In this document: positions 7,497 to 15,700 of the stretch, in pieces | Layout of the letters: each line of letters starts with the position of its first letter | Position numbering within the stretch: position 1 is the stretch's first letter | Assembly: GCA_964594665.1 (NCBI GenBank) | Contig: CAZQNY010000037.1 | Coordinates: 1-25,654 of the forward strand | Length of the DNA: 25,654 nucleotides | DNA from: BM520 sp964594665 | GTDB taxonomy: Bacteria; Bacteroidota; Bacteroidia; Bacteroidales; BM520 | Direction of reading: 5' to 3' | The notes under the pieces: model-generated | The model's database searches: none | Told to the model about the DNA's origin: nothing | Seen by the model: only the letters and a program-made list of their open reading frames with translations | Translations under genes and position numbers: made by a program

Positions 7497-7513
7497 GGGA
7501 TAAAAATTATCCC
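7497..7513. terminator. Small hairpin at the tail-to-tail junction
   Basis: GGGATAA (7497-7503), loop AAA, TTATCCC (7507-7513). The perfect 7-pair stem lies between the converging GT-C and cdaA genes and includes the cdaA stop codon (7507-7509). There is no good T-run on either side, so it may be a weak two-way terminator or an RNA-end stabiliser. Confidence 0.35.
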
Positions 7514-8310
7514 ACAGTGATTTCAAGTTTTTCAATCAGCAGGGAGTGTAAATGTTCCGGTTTCAGGTCGGCAAAGATTTCTCCGTTTTCACAAAGTGAA
7601 AGGGTTCCTTTTTCTTCCGATACCACAATAGCAAGTGCATCGGTTACCTCTGTAACACCAATGGCTGCTCTGTGGCGTAATCCCATATGAGCAGGGATTT
7701 TGTTGTTTTCTGATACAGGAAGAATACACCTTGCCCCTTCGATTTTATTCCCGGAGATGATAACGGCCCCATCATGAAGCGGGCTGTTTTTAAAGAATAT
7801 TGTCTGTAACAGCTGGCTTCCGATTTCAGCATCAATCTGCTCTCCGGTGAGTAAATACTGGCGGAGACCATTTCTGCGTGAAACAAGAATTAATGCCCCT
7901 GTTTTATCGTTGGATAGTGCTGTACAGGCCTCCACAATAACATCAACGCTAACGCTGTCGGTACTTTGATAATTTAATTTCCAGAAGAGGAAGCGCCTTT
8001 TTTTGTTTTTATGAATAAAACTGGGGGTCCCGAGCATTAGGAGGAATTTACGGATCTCCGGTTGGAAGACCACGATAAGAGCGATAAATCCAACGCTCAC
8101 AAAAGCCCCGAGAATCTCTTTGAGGAGCTGCATATTAAGGGCATCGACAACCTGCCAGAGCAGGAAAACTGCCAAAATACCAAAAAAGATATTTATGGCA
8201 GCGGTACCGCGTAAAAAATTATATAAAGCATACAAAATAACAGCGACAAGAAGAATATCAATAATATCCCAAAATCTTAATCCTAATATGGCAAGCTGCA
8301 TGACATTCAT
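7507..8310 (-). CDS. cdaA: Membrane diadenylate cyclase (CdaA/DacA type)
   Basis: Makes the second messenger cyclic di-AMP from two ATP. The 267-residue protein has the CdaA layout: three hydrophobic helices (about 14-33, 39-58, 67-84) then a DisA_N/DAC catalytic domain (about 115-235). Both catalytic motifs are present: DGA at residues 180-182 (in SPLHDGAVIISG) and RHR at 212-214 (in MGLRHRAAIGVTE). Start ATG 8310 gives MNVMQLAILG; the ATG three codons later is an alternative. It lies 30 bases after folP on the same strand, so folP-cdaA look like one transcript, unlike the cdaA-cdaR-glmM order of Firmicutes; no CdaR-like gene is visible in the window. c-di-AMP usually controls potassium, osmotic balance and cell-wall stress (family knowledge). 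Confidence 0.94.
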   Translation of the reverse strand: MNVMQLAILGLRFWDIIDILLVAVILYALYNFLRGTAAINIFFGILAVFLLWQVVDALNMQLLKEILGAFVSVGFIALIVVFQPEIRKFLLMLGTPSFIHKNKKRRFLFWKLNYQSTDSVSVDVIVEACTALSNDKTGALILVSRRNGLRQYLLTGEQIDAEIGSQLLQTIFFKNSPLHDGAVIISGNKIEGARCILPVSENNKIPAHMGLRHRAAIGVTEVTDALAIVVSEEKGTLSLCENGEIFADLKPEHLHSLLIEKLEITVG

Positions 8311-8340
8311 AATTCCGGTTTTGACAAAGATACAGAAGTT

Positions 8341-9201
8341 TTAGATTTGAAGCGTTGCCGCATGGTGAAGAGCATTCACAATAGATCTTACCTGAGCTGC
8401 TTCTTTCACATCATGAACACGAAGAATATCCGTGCCGCGAAGAAGTGCAACGGTATTCAGCGTAATAGTTCCTGTTAATGCTTCTTCAGGTGTTGTTTGC
8501 AGTACTTTGTTAATCATCGACTTCCGCGAGATGCCGGTTAAAACAGGATAGTTATTAATACGAAGTTCAGGAAGGTTGTCAAGCAATTTGTAATTGTGAT
8601 CTATTGTTTTTCCAAATCCAAACCCGGGATCGAGGATAATTTTATTAAACCCTTTTGATTCGAGATTTTGGCATTTTTCTTTAAAAAAGAATCGTACCTC
8701 ATCCGTAACATTTTTATAATTAATGTTTTGTTGCATTGTTTCCGGAGTTCCCAGAATGTGCATCAGGATATACGCAACATTAGTATTTGCTACGGCATCA
8801 AACATATTGTTATCCATGGTACCGCCGGAGATATCGTTGATGATATCAGCACCTTCACCGATAGCTTTTTCTGCCACATCAGCCCTGAAGGTATCCACAG
8901 AGATTAGCGTATCAGGAAATTTTCTTCTGATGTGCCGGAGGGGCTCTTTTAAGCGGTTCCATTCTTCGTCGGCATGAAGGGTTTTTGCCCCCGGGCGTGT
9001 GGATATTGCACCAAGATCGATAATGTCGGCGCCTTCGGCAAGCATGTGTTGCGCATGCCTGACTGCATTGGCTGTGCCCTGGTGTTGTCCTCCATCGTAA
9101 AAGGAGTCAGGAGTGAGGTTTAAAATGCCCATGATCAGCGGGTTGACGTGTTTGCCTTTATTAACCTCTTCACGTGCCCTGAATATTGCGGAAATTTCCA
9201 T
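8341..9201 (-). CDS. folP: Dihydropteroate synthase
   Basis: Joins p-aminobenzoate to 6-hydroxymethyl-dihydropterin diphosphate in folate synthesis; the sulfonamide target. The 286-residue TIM-barrel shows the signature loops: IMGILNLTPDSFYDGG (about 23-38), ADIIDLGAISTRPGA, LISVDTFRADVA, IINDISGG, MHILGTPETMQ, ILDPGFGFGKTIDHNY, LTGISRKSMI and the final ILRVHDVKEA. I chose ATG 9201, the first ATG in the frame; the frame runs open up to a TTG at 9249, which would overlap the divergent gene's start. The N-terminal lead before the first strand (EISAIFRAREEVNKGKHV) is less typical than the rest. Only 40 bases separate its start from the divergent DUF1599 gene, so at least one promoter must reach into coding sequence. 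cdaA follows 30 bases downstream. Confidence 0.95.
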   Translation of the reverse strand: MEISAIFRAREEVNKGKHVNPLIMGILNLTPDSFYDGGQHQGTANAVRHAQHMLAEGADIIDLGAISTRPGAKTLHADEEWNRLKEPLRHIRRKFPDTLISVDTFRADVAEKAIGEGADIINDISGGTMDNNMFDAVANTNVAYILMHILGTPETMQQNINYKNVTDEVRFFFKEKCQNLESKGFNKIILDPGFGFGKTIDHNYKLLDNLPELRINNYPVLTGISRKSMINKVLQTTPEEALTGTITLNTVALLRGTDILRVHDVKEAAQVRSIVNALHHAATLQI

Positions 9202-9241
9202 ATCTTTAGCCCTTGTTAAAAATGACCTGTTTACGCTGCAT

Positions 9242-9799
9242 ATGAACAAGAATACCTCACTTCAGTATGATCAGATAATCGACCGTTGCCGAGCGGTTTA
9301 TAAGGCCAAAGCAGAAGATTATGGCAGCGCCTGGCGCATCCTCAGACCTTCATCGCTTACTGATCAGATTTATATCAAAGCAAACCGTATCCGCAGCATT
9401 GAGCGCAAAGGTACACATAAAATCAATGAAGGTATTTACCCTGAGTTTATTGGAATTGTCAATTATTCCGTAATGGCTTTGGTGCAGGTTTTTAACGGGG
9501 TCTCAGAACATGATGATCTTTCTGCTAACATGGCACTGGAATATTACGACCGGTATTTTCATGATGCCAAGGCGCTTATGATGGACAAGAATCATGACTA
9601 TGGTGAAGCCTGGCGCAATATGCGGATCTCTTCGCTGACCGATATTATCCTTATGAAACTTTTACGCATAAAACAGATTGAGGATAATGATGGAGATACA
9701 CAGGTGTCAGAAGGCGTTGATGCAGGTTATTTTGATATAATCAATTATGCTGTTTTTGCTTTGATAAAACTTATGGAAGCAGAAACTGAAGACGAATAA
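9242..9799 (+). CDS. DUF1599 family protein with an internal duplication
   Basis: A 185-residue soluble protein that I recognise as DUF1599; function not established. The sequence is two copies of one unit, about residues 9-83 and 101-177. Copy 1 carries DYGSAWRILRPSSLTDQI and NEGIYPEFIGIVNYSVMAL; copy 2 carries DYGEAWRNMRISSLTDII and SEGVDAGYFDIINYAVFAL. The shared pattern DYGxAWRxxRxSSLTDxI...KxxRIxxIE...EG...FxxIxNYxxxAL is strong, mostly helical and rich in conserved charged residues, which suggests a binding or catalytic site rather than a scaffold (inference). Some single-copy DUF1599 proteins occur in phages and I recall a link to nucleotide modification, but I am not certain of it. 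ATG 9242 was chosen because upstream in-frame sequence is antisense to folP. The next gene starts 19 bases downstream. Confidence 0.82.
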   Translation: MNKNTSLQYDQIIDRCRAVYKAKAEDYGSAWRILRPSSLTDQIYIKANRIRSIERKGTHKINEGIYPEFIGIVNYSVMALVQVFNGVSEHDDLSANMALEYYDRYFHDAKALMMDKNHDYGEAWRNMRISSLTDIILMKLLRIKQIEDNDGDTQVSEGVDAGYFDIINYAVFALIKLMEAETEDE

Positions 9800-9818
9800 C
9801 AGAAAAACTTTGAATACC

Positions 9819-11087
9819 ATGAAACGCGAAAAAAGAATGCCCGGAATTCTGGCATTATTTATTACGCTACTCCTCACAGGTTCCGCTGTGATGGTTTATT
9901 TTCTCCCCAAACTGAATATTTTCTTCCTGGTTGGTTATGGCCTCCTTTATGTATTGCTGTTTATTTACCGTAAAAGGTTTCCTGCTGCAATGATAAATTA
10001 TTGCCGAACCCTGCTGGGGTTGCTGTTTATTTATTCAGGCTTTACCAAAGGGGTGGATCCTTTGGGAACCATGTATAAAGTTGAGGATTACTATATTGCC
10101 TATGGCTCCGACTGGGCTATGCCTATGGCAATATACCAGTCGTTCTTAATGAATGCCGTGGAGTTTCTCCTTGGCGTTGGCCTGCTTTTTAAGCTAAAAC
10201 CAAAGCTTGTGACTATCCTTACCGCATTGATGATGGGGGTATTTACTTTCACTACTTATATGGATGCCATGTATAATGTAGTGCCCGATTGTGGCTGTTT
10301 TGGTGAAGCTCTGATACTAAGTAACTGGCAGACATTCTATAAGAACCTGACTATTGATGCATTTGTGCTTGTACTGCTTTTTAGTATGCGAAAGTCGAAG
10401 CCGTTTTTCTTCCCCAAAGTGGAGTGGAATATGCTGATTGTTGCCGCTGTTATATTCCTTGGCTTTGAGTTTTATAATTATTACAACCTGCCTGTAGTGG
10501 ATTTCCGGGATTGGAAGGTTGGAAGACGCATGGTGCCGGAGAATCCTCAGCCTGTGGAATACTATCTTGTTTACCGAAATGACAGTACCGGAGTTGAAAA
10601 AGAGTATCGTTCGGAGGATTTACCCTGGGACGACCAGCAATGGATGAATAGCTGGGAATTTGTCCGCCAGCGGGTTTATGATCCCAATAAAGGACAGCTG
10701 CATGACCTTTCCTTTGAAGACAGCAATGGCAATGATGTTACCTCCGGGTATGTGGAAAGCCCTGATCCACAATTTGTTATGGTTTCCTGGACGTTGAGCG
10801 AGTTCAATCAAAAGGCGATGGATGACATTTTAAAACTGGCAGAAGAATGTAATACCTATGGTTGTGGCTTTATACTGCTTACCTCCAGTGATGAGGATGA
10901 AATTGCAGCCTTTAGAGAAGAAACCGGCTTTCAGGAGGAGATCTTCCGTGCCGATGATATTGCATTGAAAACCGTTGTTCGCGCCAATCCGGGGCTTATT
11001 CTGCTGCAGGATGCGGTGGTTCTCGGAAAATGGCACTGGAGAAAAATACCTTCCTTTGAGGAAGCTAAAACGCTATTTTTGAACTAA
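9819..11087 (+). CDS. DoxX/MauE-like membrane protein with thioredoxin-like C-terminal part (BT_3928-type)
   Basis: A 422-residue protein. Two N-terminal hydrophobic helices (about 10-48) precede a DoxX/MauE-like four-helix core (about 60-190) with RTLLGLLFIYSGFTKGVDP at its start and a VVPDCGCFGE motif (C158, C160) before the last helix, as in MauE-type redox membrane proteins. A further helix (about 203-222) leads to an exported region whose end (about 310-420) reads like a thioredoxin fold (PQFVMVSWTLSEFN, CGFILLTSSDEDEI, NPGLILLQDAVVLGKWHW) but lacks the CxxC active site. I recall this as the BT_3928 type found beside tpiA in Bacteroides. I chose ATG 9819; TTG 9810 would add three residues. 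tpiA follows at once. Role unknown; a redox or membrane-stress function is an inference. Confidence 0.78.
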   Translation: MKREKRMPGILALFITLLLTGSAVMVYFLPKLNIFFLVGYGLLYVLLFIYRKRFPAAMINYCRTLLGLLFIYSGFTKGVDPLGTMYKVEDYYIAYGSDWAMPMAIYQSFLMNAVEFLLGVGLLFKLKPKLVTILTALMMGVFTFTTYMDAMYNVVPDCGCFGEALILSNWQTFYKNLTIDAFVLVLLFSMRKSKPFFFPKVEWNMLIVAAVIFLGFEFYNYYNLPVVDFRDWKVGRRMVPENPQPVEYYLVYRNDSTGVEKEYRSEDLPWDDQQWMNSWEFVRQRVYDPNKGQLHDLSFEDSNGNDVTSGYVESPDPQFVMVSWTLSEFNQKAMDDILKLAEECNTYGCGFILLTSSDEDEIAAFREETGFQEEIFRADDIALKTVVRANPGLILLQDAVVLGKWHWRKIPSFEEAKTLFLN

Positions 11088-11092
11088 TTTTG
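11085..11092 (+). promoter_or_regulatory. Possible tpiA -7 element overlapping the upstream stop codon
   Basis: TAATTTTG fits TAnnTTTG; its TAA is the stop codon of the DoxX/MauE-like gene and it lies 18 bases before the tpiA ATG at 11111. The nearest TTTG upstream (11055-11058) is 26 bases away, longer than usual. It may add an internal start for tpiA. Confidence 0.25.
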
Positions 11093-11110
11093 AATTTTAA
11101 ACCAATTGTT

Positions 11111-11869
11111 ATGAGAAAAAATATTGTTGCGGGGAACTGGAAAATGAACCTCGATTTTGAAAAAGCTGAGGAGCTGATGGATGAACTGGCAGAATTGCTG
11201 GATGAGAATAAACCTGAAAATTGTGAGGTCGTAATATGTCCTCCTTACCTTTATCTTGAGCTTGCCGTTGATTATACGCAAGAGGCCAACTTTGAGTCCG
11301 GAGCACAGAATGTTAGTCAGTTTGACGACGGCGCCTATACCGGCGAGATTTCTGCTGCAATGTTGAAAAAACTGGAAGTGAAGTATGCCATTATTGGTCA
11401 TTCCGAGCGTAGAAAGTATTTTGGCGAAGATGATGCTACCCTGCTGGAAAAAGTAAATAAGGCGCTGGAATATGGCCGAAAGCCTATTTTCTGCTGCGGT
11501 GAAGTGCTGGAAGAACGTGAAAGTGAATCGCATTTTGAGGTGGTTAAAAGCCAGTTGAAAAATACAATTCTCTCTTTGGAGGAAAAGGATTTTGCCAATA
11601 TTGTTATTGCGTATGAACCCGTATGGGCTATAGGTACAGGCAAAACCGCAAGCCCGGAGCAGGCTCAGGAGATGCATGCCTTTATCCGTTCGCTTATTGT
11701 GGAAGCCTATAATAATGAGGTTGCTGAAAATACTACAATCCTTTATGGCGGTAGCTGCAAACCTTCCAACGCAAAAGAACTTTTTGCCAATAAAGATGTA
11801 GACGGTGGATTAATTGGTGGTGCCTCATTAAAGGCTAAGGATTTTGCCGCTATTATTCATAGTTTTTAA
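11111..11869 (+). CDS. tpiA: Triosephosphate isomerase
   Basis: Interconverts dihydroxyacetone phosphate and glyceraldehyde 3-phosphate in glycolysis and gluconeogenesis. At 252 residues it has standard length, and the active site is complete: N9 and K11 in GNWKMN, H97 in AIIGHSERRKYF, catalytic E169 in AYEPVWAIGTGKTAS, the flexible loop 6 in the same stretch, and the phosphate-binding LYGGSCKP and GGLIGGASLK. I chose ATG 11111, which gives the normal start MRKNIVAGNWKMN; a TTG at 11090 in frame adds seven unneeded residues. It lies 23 bases after the DoxX/MauE-like gene and 9 bases before prmA, so it is probably cotranscribed with both. A -7-like element overlaps the upstream stop. Confidence 0.97.
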   Translation: MRKNIVAGNWKMNLDFEKAEELMDELAELLDENKPENCEVVICPPYLYLELAVDYTQEANFESGAQNVSQFDDGAYTGEISAAMLKKLEVKYAIIGHSERRKYFGEDDATLLEKVNKALEYGRKPIFCCGEVLEERESESHFEVVKSQLKNTILSLEEKDFANIVIAYEPVWAIGTGKTASPEQAQEMHAFIRSLIVEAYNNEVAENTTILYGGSCKPSNAKELFANKDVDGGLIGGASLKAKDFAAIIHSF

Positions 11870-11878
11870 ACCTGGCGA

Positions 11879-12712
11879 ATGAATTATTACGAATGTACAC
11901 TTAAGATTGACCCTTTTGAATCGGGAAAGGATGTGCTTATTGCGCAGCTCGCCGATATAGGATATGAGAGCTTTGTAGAGGAAGATCCTGAATTGAAAGC
12001 TTATATCCCTGAAAAGGATTATGATAAGGAAACTTTAGAAGAAACTGTTGCATCCGTGCAACAGTTTTTTCAGGTTTCTGTATCTGCGGAATTAATACAG
12101 GATCGCAACTGGAACGAAGAATGGGAGAAGAGTTATGAGGATGTTCTTGTTGATGAGAACGTACGCATCAGAGCCCCGTTTCATGACCCGGATCCTGATT
12201 TTGAATACGATATCGAGATCAAGCCACAGATGTCGTTTGGTACCGCACATCATGATACCACACGCCAGATTCTTGAGGTGGTTTCTTCAAAGGATGTTAA
12301 TGGCCTCCGCGTATTGGATATGGGTTGCGGTACCGGGGTTATTGCCATTCTTGCTGCGTTGAAAGGCGCTGTTTCTGTTACGGCTATTGATAACGATGAA
12401 TGGGCCTGGAAAAACAGCCTTGAGAATGTTCAGCGCAATAACCTGAAAGATATTGAGGTACTCCTCGGTGATGCCTCTTTACTTCCCGGTCGTACTTTCG
12501 ACCTTATTTTAGCCAATATAAACCGGAATATACTTCTTAACGACATGGATAAGTATGTGGATGTTCTTGCATCGGCTGGAGAGCTCTGGATGAGTGGTTT
12601 TTATGAAGAGGATCTTTCTGTGATAAAACAAAAAGCAGAGTCGATTGGGCTTGAATTTATCTCAGCCCAGTCGGCAAATCGCTGGGTTGCAGCGGGGTTT
12701 AAAAAGTTGTAA
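11879..12712 (+). CDS. prmA: Ribosomal protein L11 methyltransferase
   Basis: S-adenosylmethionine-dependent enzyme that trimethylates lysines and the N-terminus of ribosomal protein L11. The 277-residue protein has the two-domain PrmA layout: an N-terminal substrate-binding domain (about 1-100, with RNWNEEWEKSYEDV) and a Rossmann methyltransferase domain with motif I VLDMGCGTGVIAILAALKGA (about 143-162), the acidic AIDNDEWAW, and the PrmA catalytic-loop form LILANINRNILL. The linker between the domains has the expected IKPQMSFGTAHHDTT segment that closes over the substrate. The length is normal for the phylum. It starts nine bases after tpiA and ends 16 bases before the giant exported protein gene. 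Assignment is firm. Confidence 0.94.
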   Translation: MNYYECTLKIDPFESGKDVLIAQLADIGYESFVEEDPELKAYIPEKDYDKETLEETVASVQQFFQVSVSAELIQDRNWNEEWEKSYEDVLVDENVRIRAPFHDPDPDFEYDIEIKPQMSFGTAHHDTTRQILEVVSSKDVNGLRVLDMGCGTGVIAILAALKGAVSVTAIDNDEWAWKNSLENVQRNNLKDIEVLLGDASLLPGRTFDLILANINRNILLNDMDKYVDVLASAGELWMSGFYEEDLSVIKQKAESIGLEFISAQSANRWVAAGFKKL

Positions 12713-12728
12713 TTATAAATATTTCCTT

Positions 12729-15700
12729 ATGCGGAATTTTTTTCTGACGTGTTTTTTATTGACGGTGTTTTTTATTCCTGTTATTGCTCAGGAGGCGGAA
12801 GAGCCGGTATTTACTGCCGATAGTGCCACGTTTATTGAGCAGGTATGGGATTATTTTGATAATTATCAGGGCCGTGATAAACCACCAAAAACGGAAATCA
12901 GAAAGATAACAAACCGTTTAAAGGAGGTTTGGGATTTACCAACTTTTGATCAGGAGTATAAAGATCTTACTGTTTCGGTAATGAATCGTATGGATGCTGC
13001 CGGGATGCGTCCGGTGCCTCATTTTGCTGATTACCTCGCAACAATGGAAGCACTTTATACCCTGCAGCCGGGAAAAGAGAACTTTCAGCAATGGCTGATG
13101 GCGCTGGAACCCTGGCTTACTCAGCGAAATATGCGTAAGTATGTTGAAGAGCTGGGAAAATGGAAGAATCTTTTTGAATCCAACTCCCTGAACAGTAACC
13201 GCGTTACCGACTGGCATGCTGAGGGTGAGTACCGCATTGTTGCTCATCCGGAGCCACAGCTGATTTTCGATGATGTGACCCTTAAGGGATATGCCAACCG
13301 CGACAGCACGGTCATTTATGACTCCAAAGGCGTATATTATTTCAACAGATCCCAATGGAAGGGAGAAAAAGGAAAGATTACCTGGGAACGCGCAGGCTTT
13401 GACCCGGATAGTGTTTTTGCAATATTTCAGGCCTACAACCTGGATATGAATACGGTTACCTTTTCACTGGATACCGTGACATTCCGCCACCGTGCACTAT
13501 TTGGCAGCAAAAAGCTTTATGGGAAGCTTAATGAAAAGGTTCTCGCTGATGTAATTCCCGAAAAGGCTACCTATCCTCAGTTTATATCCTATGATGTACG
13601 TATTCCTATCAGGAACGTTTTTAAGGGTATTGACTATGAAGGTGGTTTTACCATGGAAGGATCACGGATCATCGGCTCAGGGAATGAGTATAAGGATGCA
13701 CTGTTGCAAATTGATAAGGATGGTAAGCCTTTTATGACACTCTCCTCCAGGCGTTTTGCGATCCGTAAAGACCGTTTATTTGCAAAAAATGCGTACGTGG
13801 TGTTTTATTACGACCGTGATTCGGTGTATCATCCGAATGTCAGCCTTTCGTATATGAATGACAGTCGTACACTCACGCTTTCCCGCGGTCGCGATGGTAC
13901 CTCCCAGAGTCCGTTCTTTGATTCGTTCCATGAGATGGATATGTATTACGATGTTTTGTCGTGGAATATTGATAAGGATGAGATGGAGCTGCAGGCAGCA
14001 AAATCCCTGAACAATGAAGGATCGGCAGGCTTTGAGTCGTGGAACTACTTTACCGATTACAGGTTTCTGAATCTCCAGGTGTTAAATGAGCTTCATCCGC
14101 TGGTGGTTATTACTGATTATACCCGAAAAACAGGATACGATTCCTTTTATCTTTATGAAATCGCGGAATTCTGGCGTAAACCCCGCGAGCAGGCAAAAGC
14201 AGTGTTGATAAATCTTGCCAATTTTGGCTTCCTGGATTATAACCTTGAAAATGATAAGATTACGGTTAAGGATAAGTTGTTTGATTTTCTTGAAGCAAAG
14301 AATAAAAAACGCGATTATGATGTGATCTCCATTACTTCAAATGTGAAAAATATTAACCATGGTGAGCTTGATCTTACAACATTTGACCAGAAAATCCGTG
14401 GTGTGGCTCATGTTTTCCTTAGCGACTCACAAAATGTAATGCTTTACCCAAACAGGACAGAGCTGATATTAAAGAAAGACCGTGATTTTACCTTTACCGG
14501 TTTGATTCGCGCAGGTTTATTGGATTTTTATGCCGACAGCTGCTCTTTTGAGTACGATACCTTCCGCCTGAATATGCCTCAGATTGACTCGTTGACTTTT
14601 ATGGTGCGCACAGAAGAGAAAGACCGTTATGGCAACCCCAGGCTGCAAAAAGTACAAACTGCAATCCAGGATTTAAATGGATTCCTGCTTATTGATATGC
14701 CATTTAATAAAAGTGGACTTGAAGATTATCCTCAGTATCCGATTTTTACAAACCTCGATAAGGCATTTGTTTATTACGATGATTCCAAGATCCATGATGG
14801 AATTTATAACCGAAAGGATTTTTATTATACTGTAGATCCTTTCACTTTTGATAGCTTGAATACGTTTGTGCCCTCCGAGTTGAGTTTTACCGGAAAGCTT
14901 AATAGCGCCGGTATTTTTCCTGATATCAGGCAGCCTTTAAAAATCCAGAATGATTACTCGTTGGGTTTTGAAATGCCTGTTCCTGACACAGGATATCCTG
15001 TCTATGAAGGTAAGGGTAAGTTTTATGATCAACTGAGGTTGAGTAATGAGGGCCTGCGAGGGTCGGGGAAACTGGAATTTTTGACTTCGAACCTGGCATC
15101 CGATGATTTTATTTTCTACCCCGACTCCATGTCAACAACTATTGATACGATGTTTATTGATCGGTTGATCAGTGATGTGGAGTACCCGCAGGTGCAGGTG
15201 CCACCTTCAAATGTACTATGGATGCCCTATGAAGACGCCATGTACATACGCAATGAAGAAGGTGATTTCTTTGATATGTATGGAGGGCAGCTTGGTTTTG
15301 ATGGTCAGCTGACCTATTCCCCCGACAGGCTTATGGGTGATGGCCTTGCCTCTTTTGGGTATGCGGAAATGCAATCCAACCGATTTACCTTTTATTCCGA
15401 CCGTTTTGAGACCGATACAACAACCCTTGAACTTAAAACCCTGGATGAAACGGGGCTTGCATTATCAACATACGTATATAGCTCGTCTATTAATTTTACT
15501 ACGAAAAAAGGTCTCTTTCGTACTCATGGCAAGGGCTCAGTAGTAAAGTTCCCGGTGAATAAATTTGCCTGTTTTATGGATGAATTCGACTGGGATATGG
15601 AGAAGAACAGAGTCGATCTGCGCAACAATATTGCCATGAAGATGGAAGGCCTTGATACTCTGCGTTACGACCAGCTTATGGATATTGATTTTTCAGGATC

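Noticed and set aside
9202..9241. Bidirectional promoter between folP and DUF1599
   Set aside because: The 40-base gap holds no full TAnnTTTG element on either strand; the promoters probably lie within coding sequence and could not be placed.
11084..11677. 197-codon open frame on the minus strand across tpiA
   Set aside because: It is antisense to tpiA, whose active site is complete; the predicted product is a phenylalanine/isoleucine-rich shadow without motifs.
12645..12728. Longer N-terminus for the giant exported protein
   Set aside because: The extension overlaps the prmA end in another frame and would bury the signal peptide that begins at ATG 12729.
12936..13355. 139-codon open frame on the minus strand inside the giant exported protein gene
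   Set aside because: There is no family resemblance, no promoter-like element was seen, and it is fully covered by a longer gene with a signal peptide.
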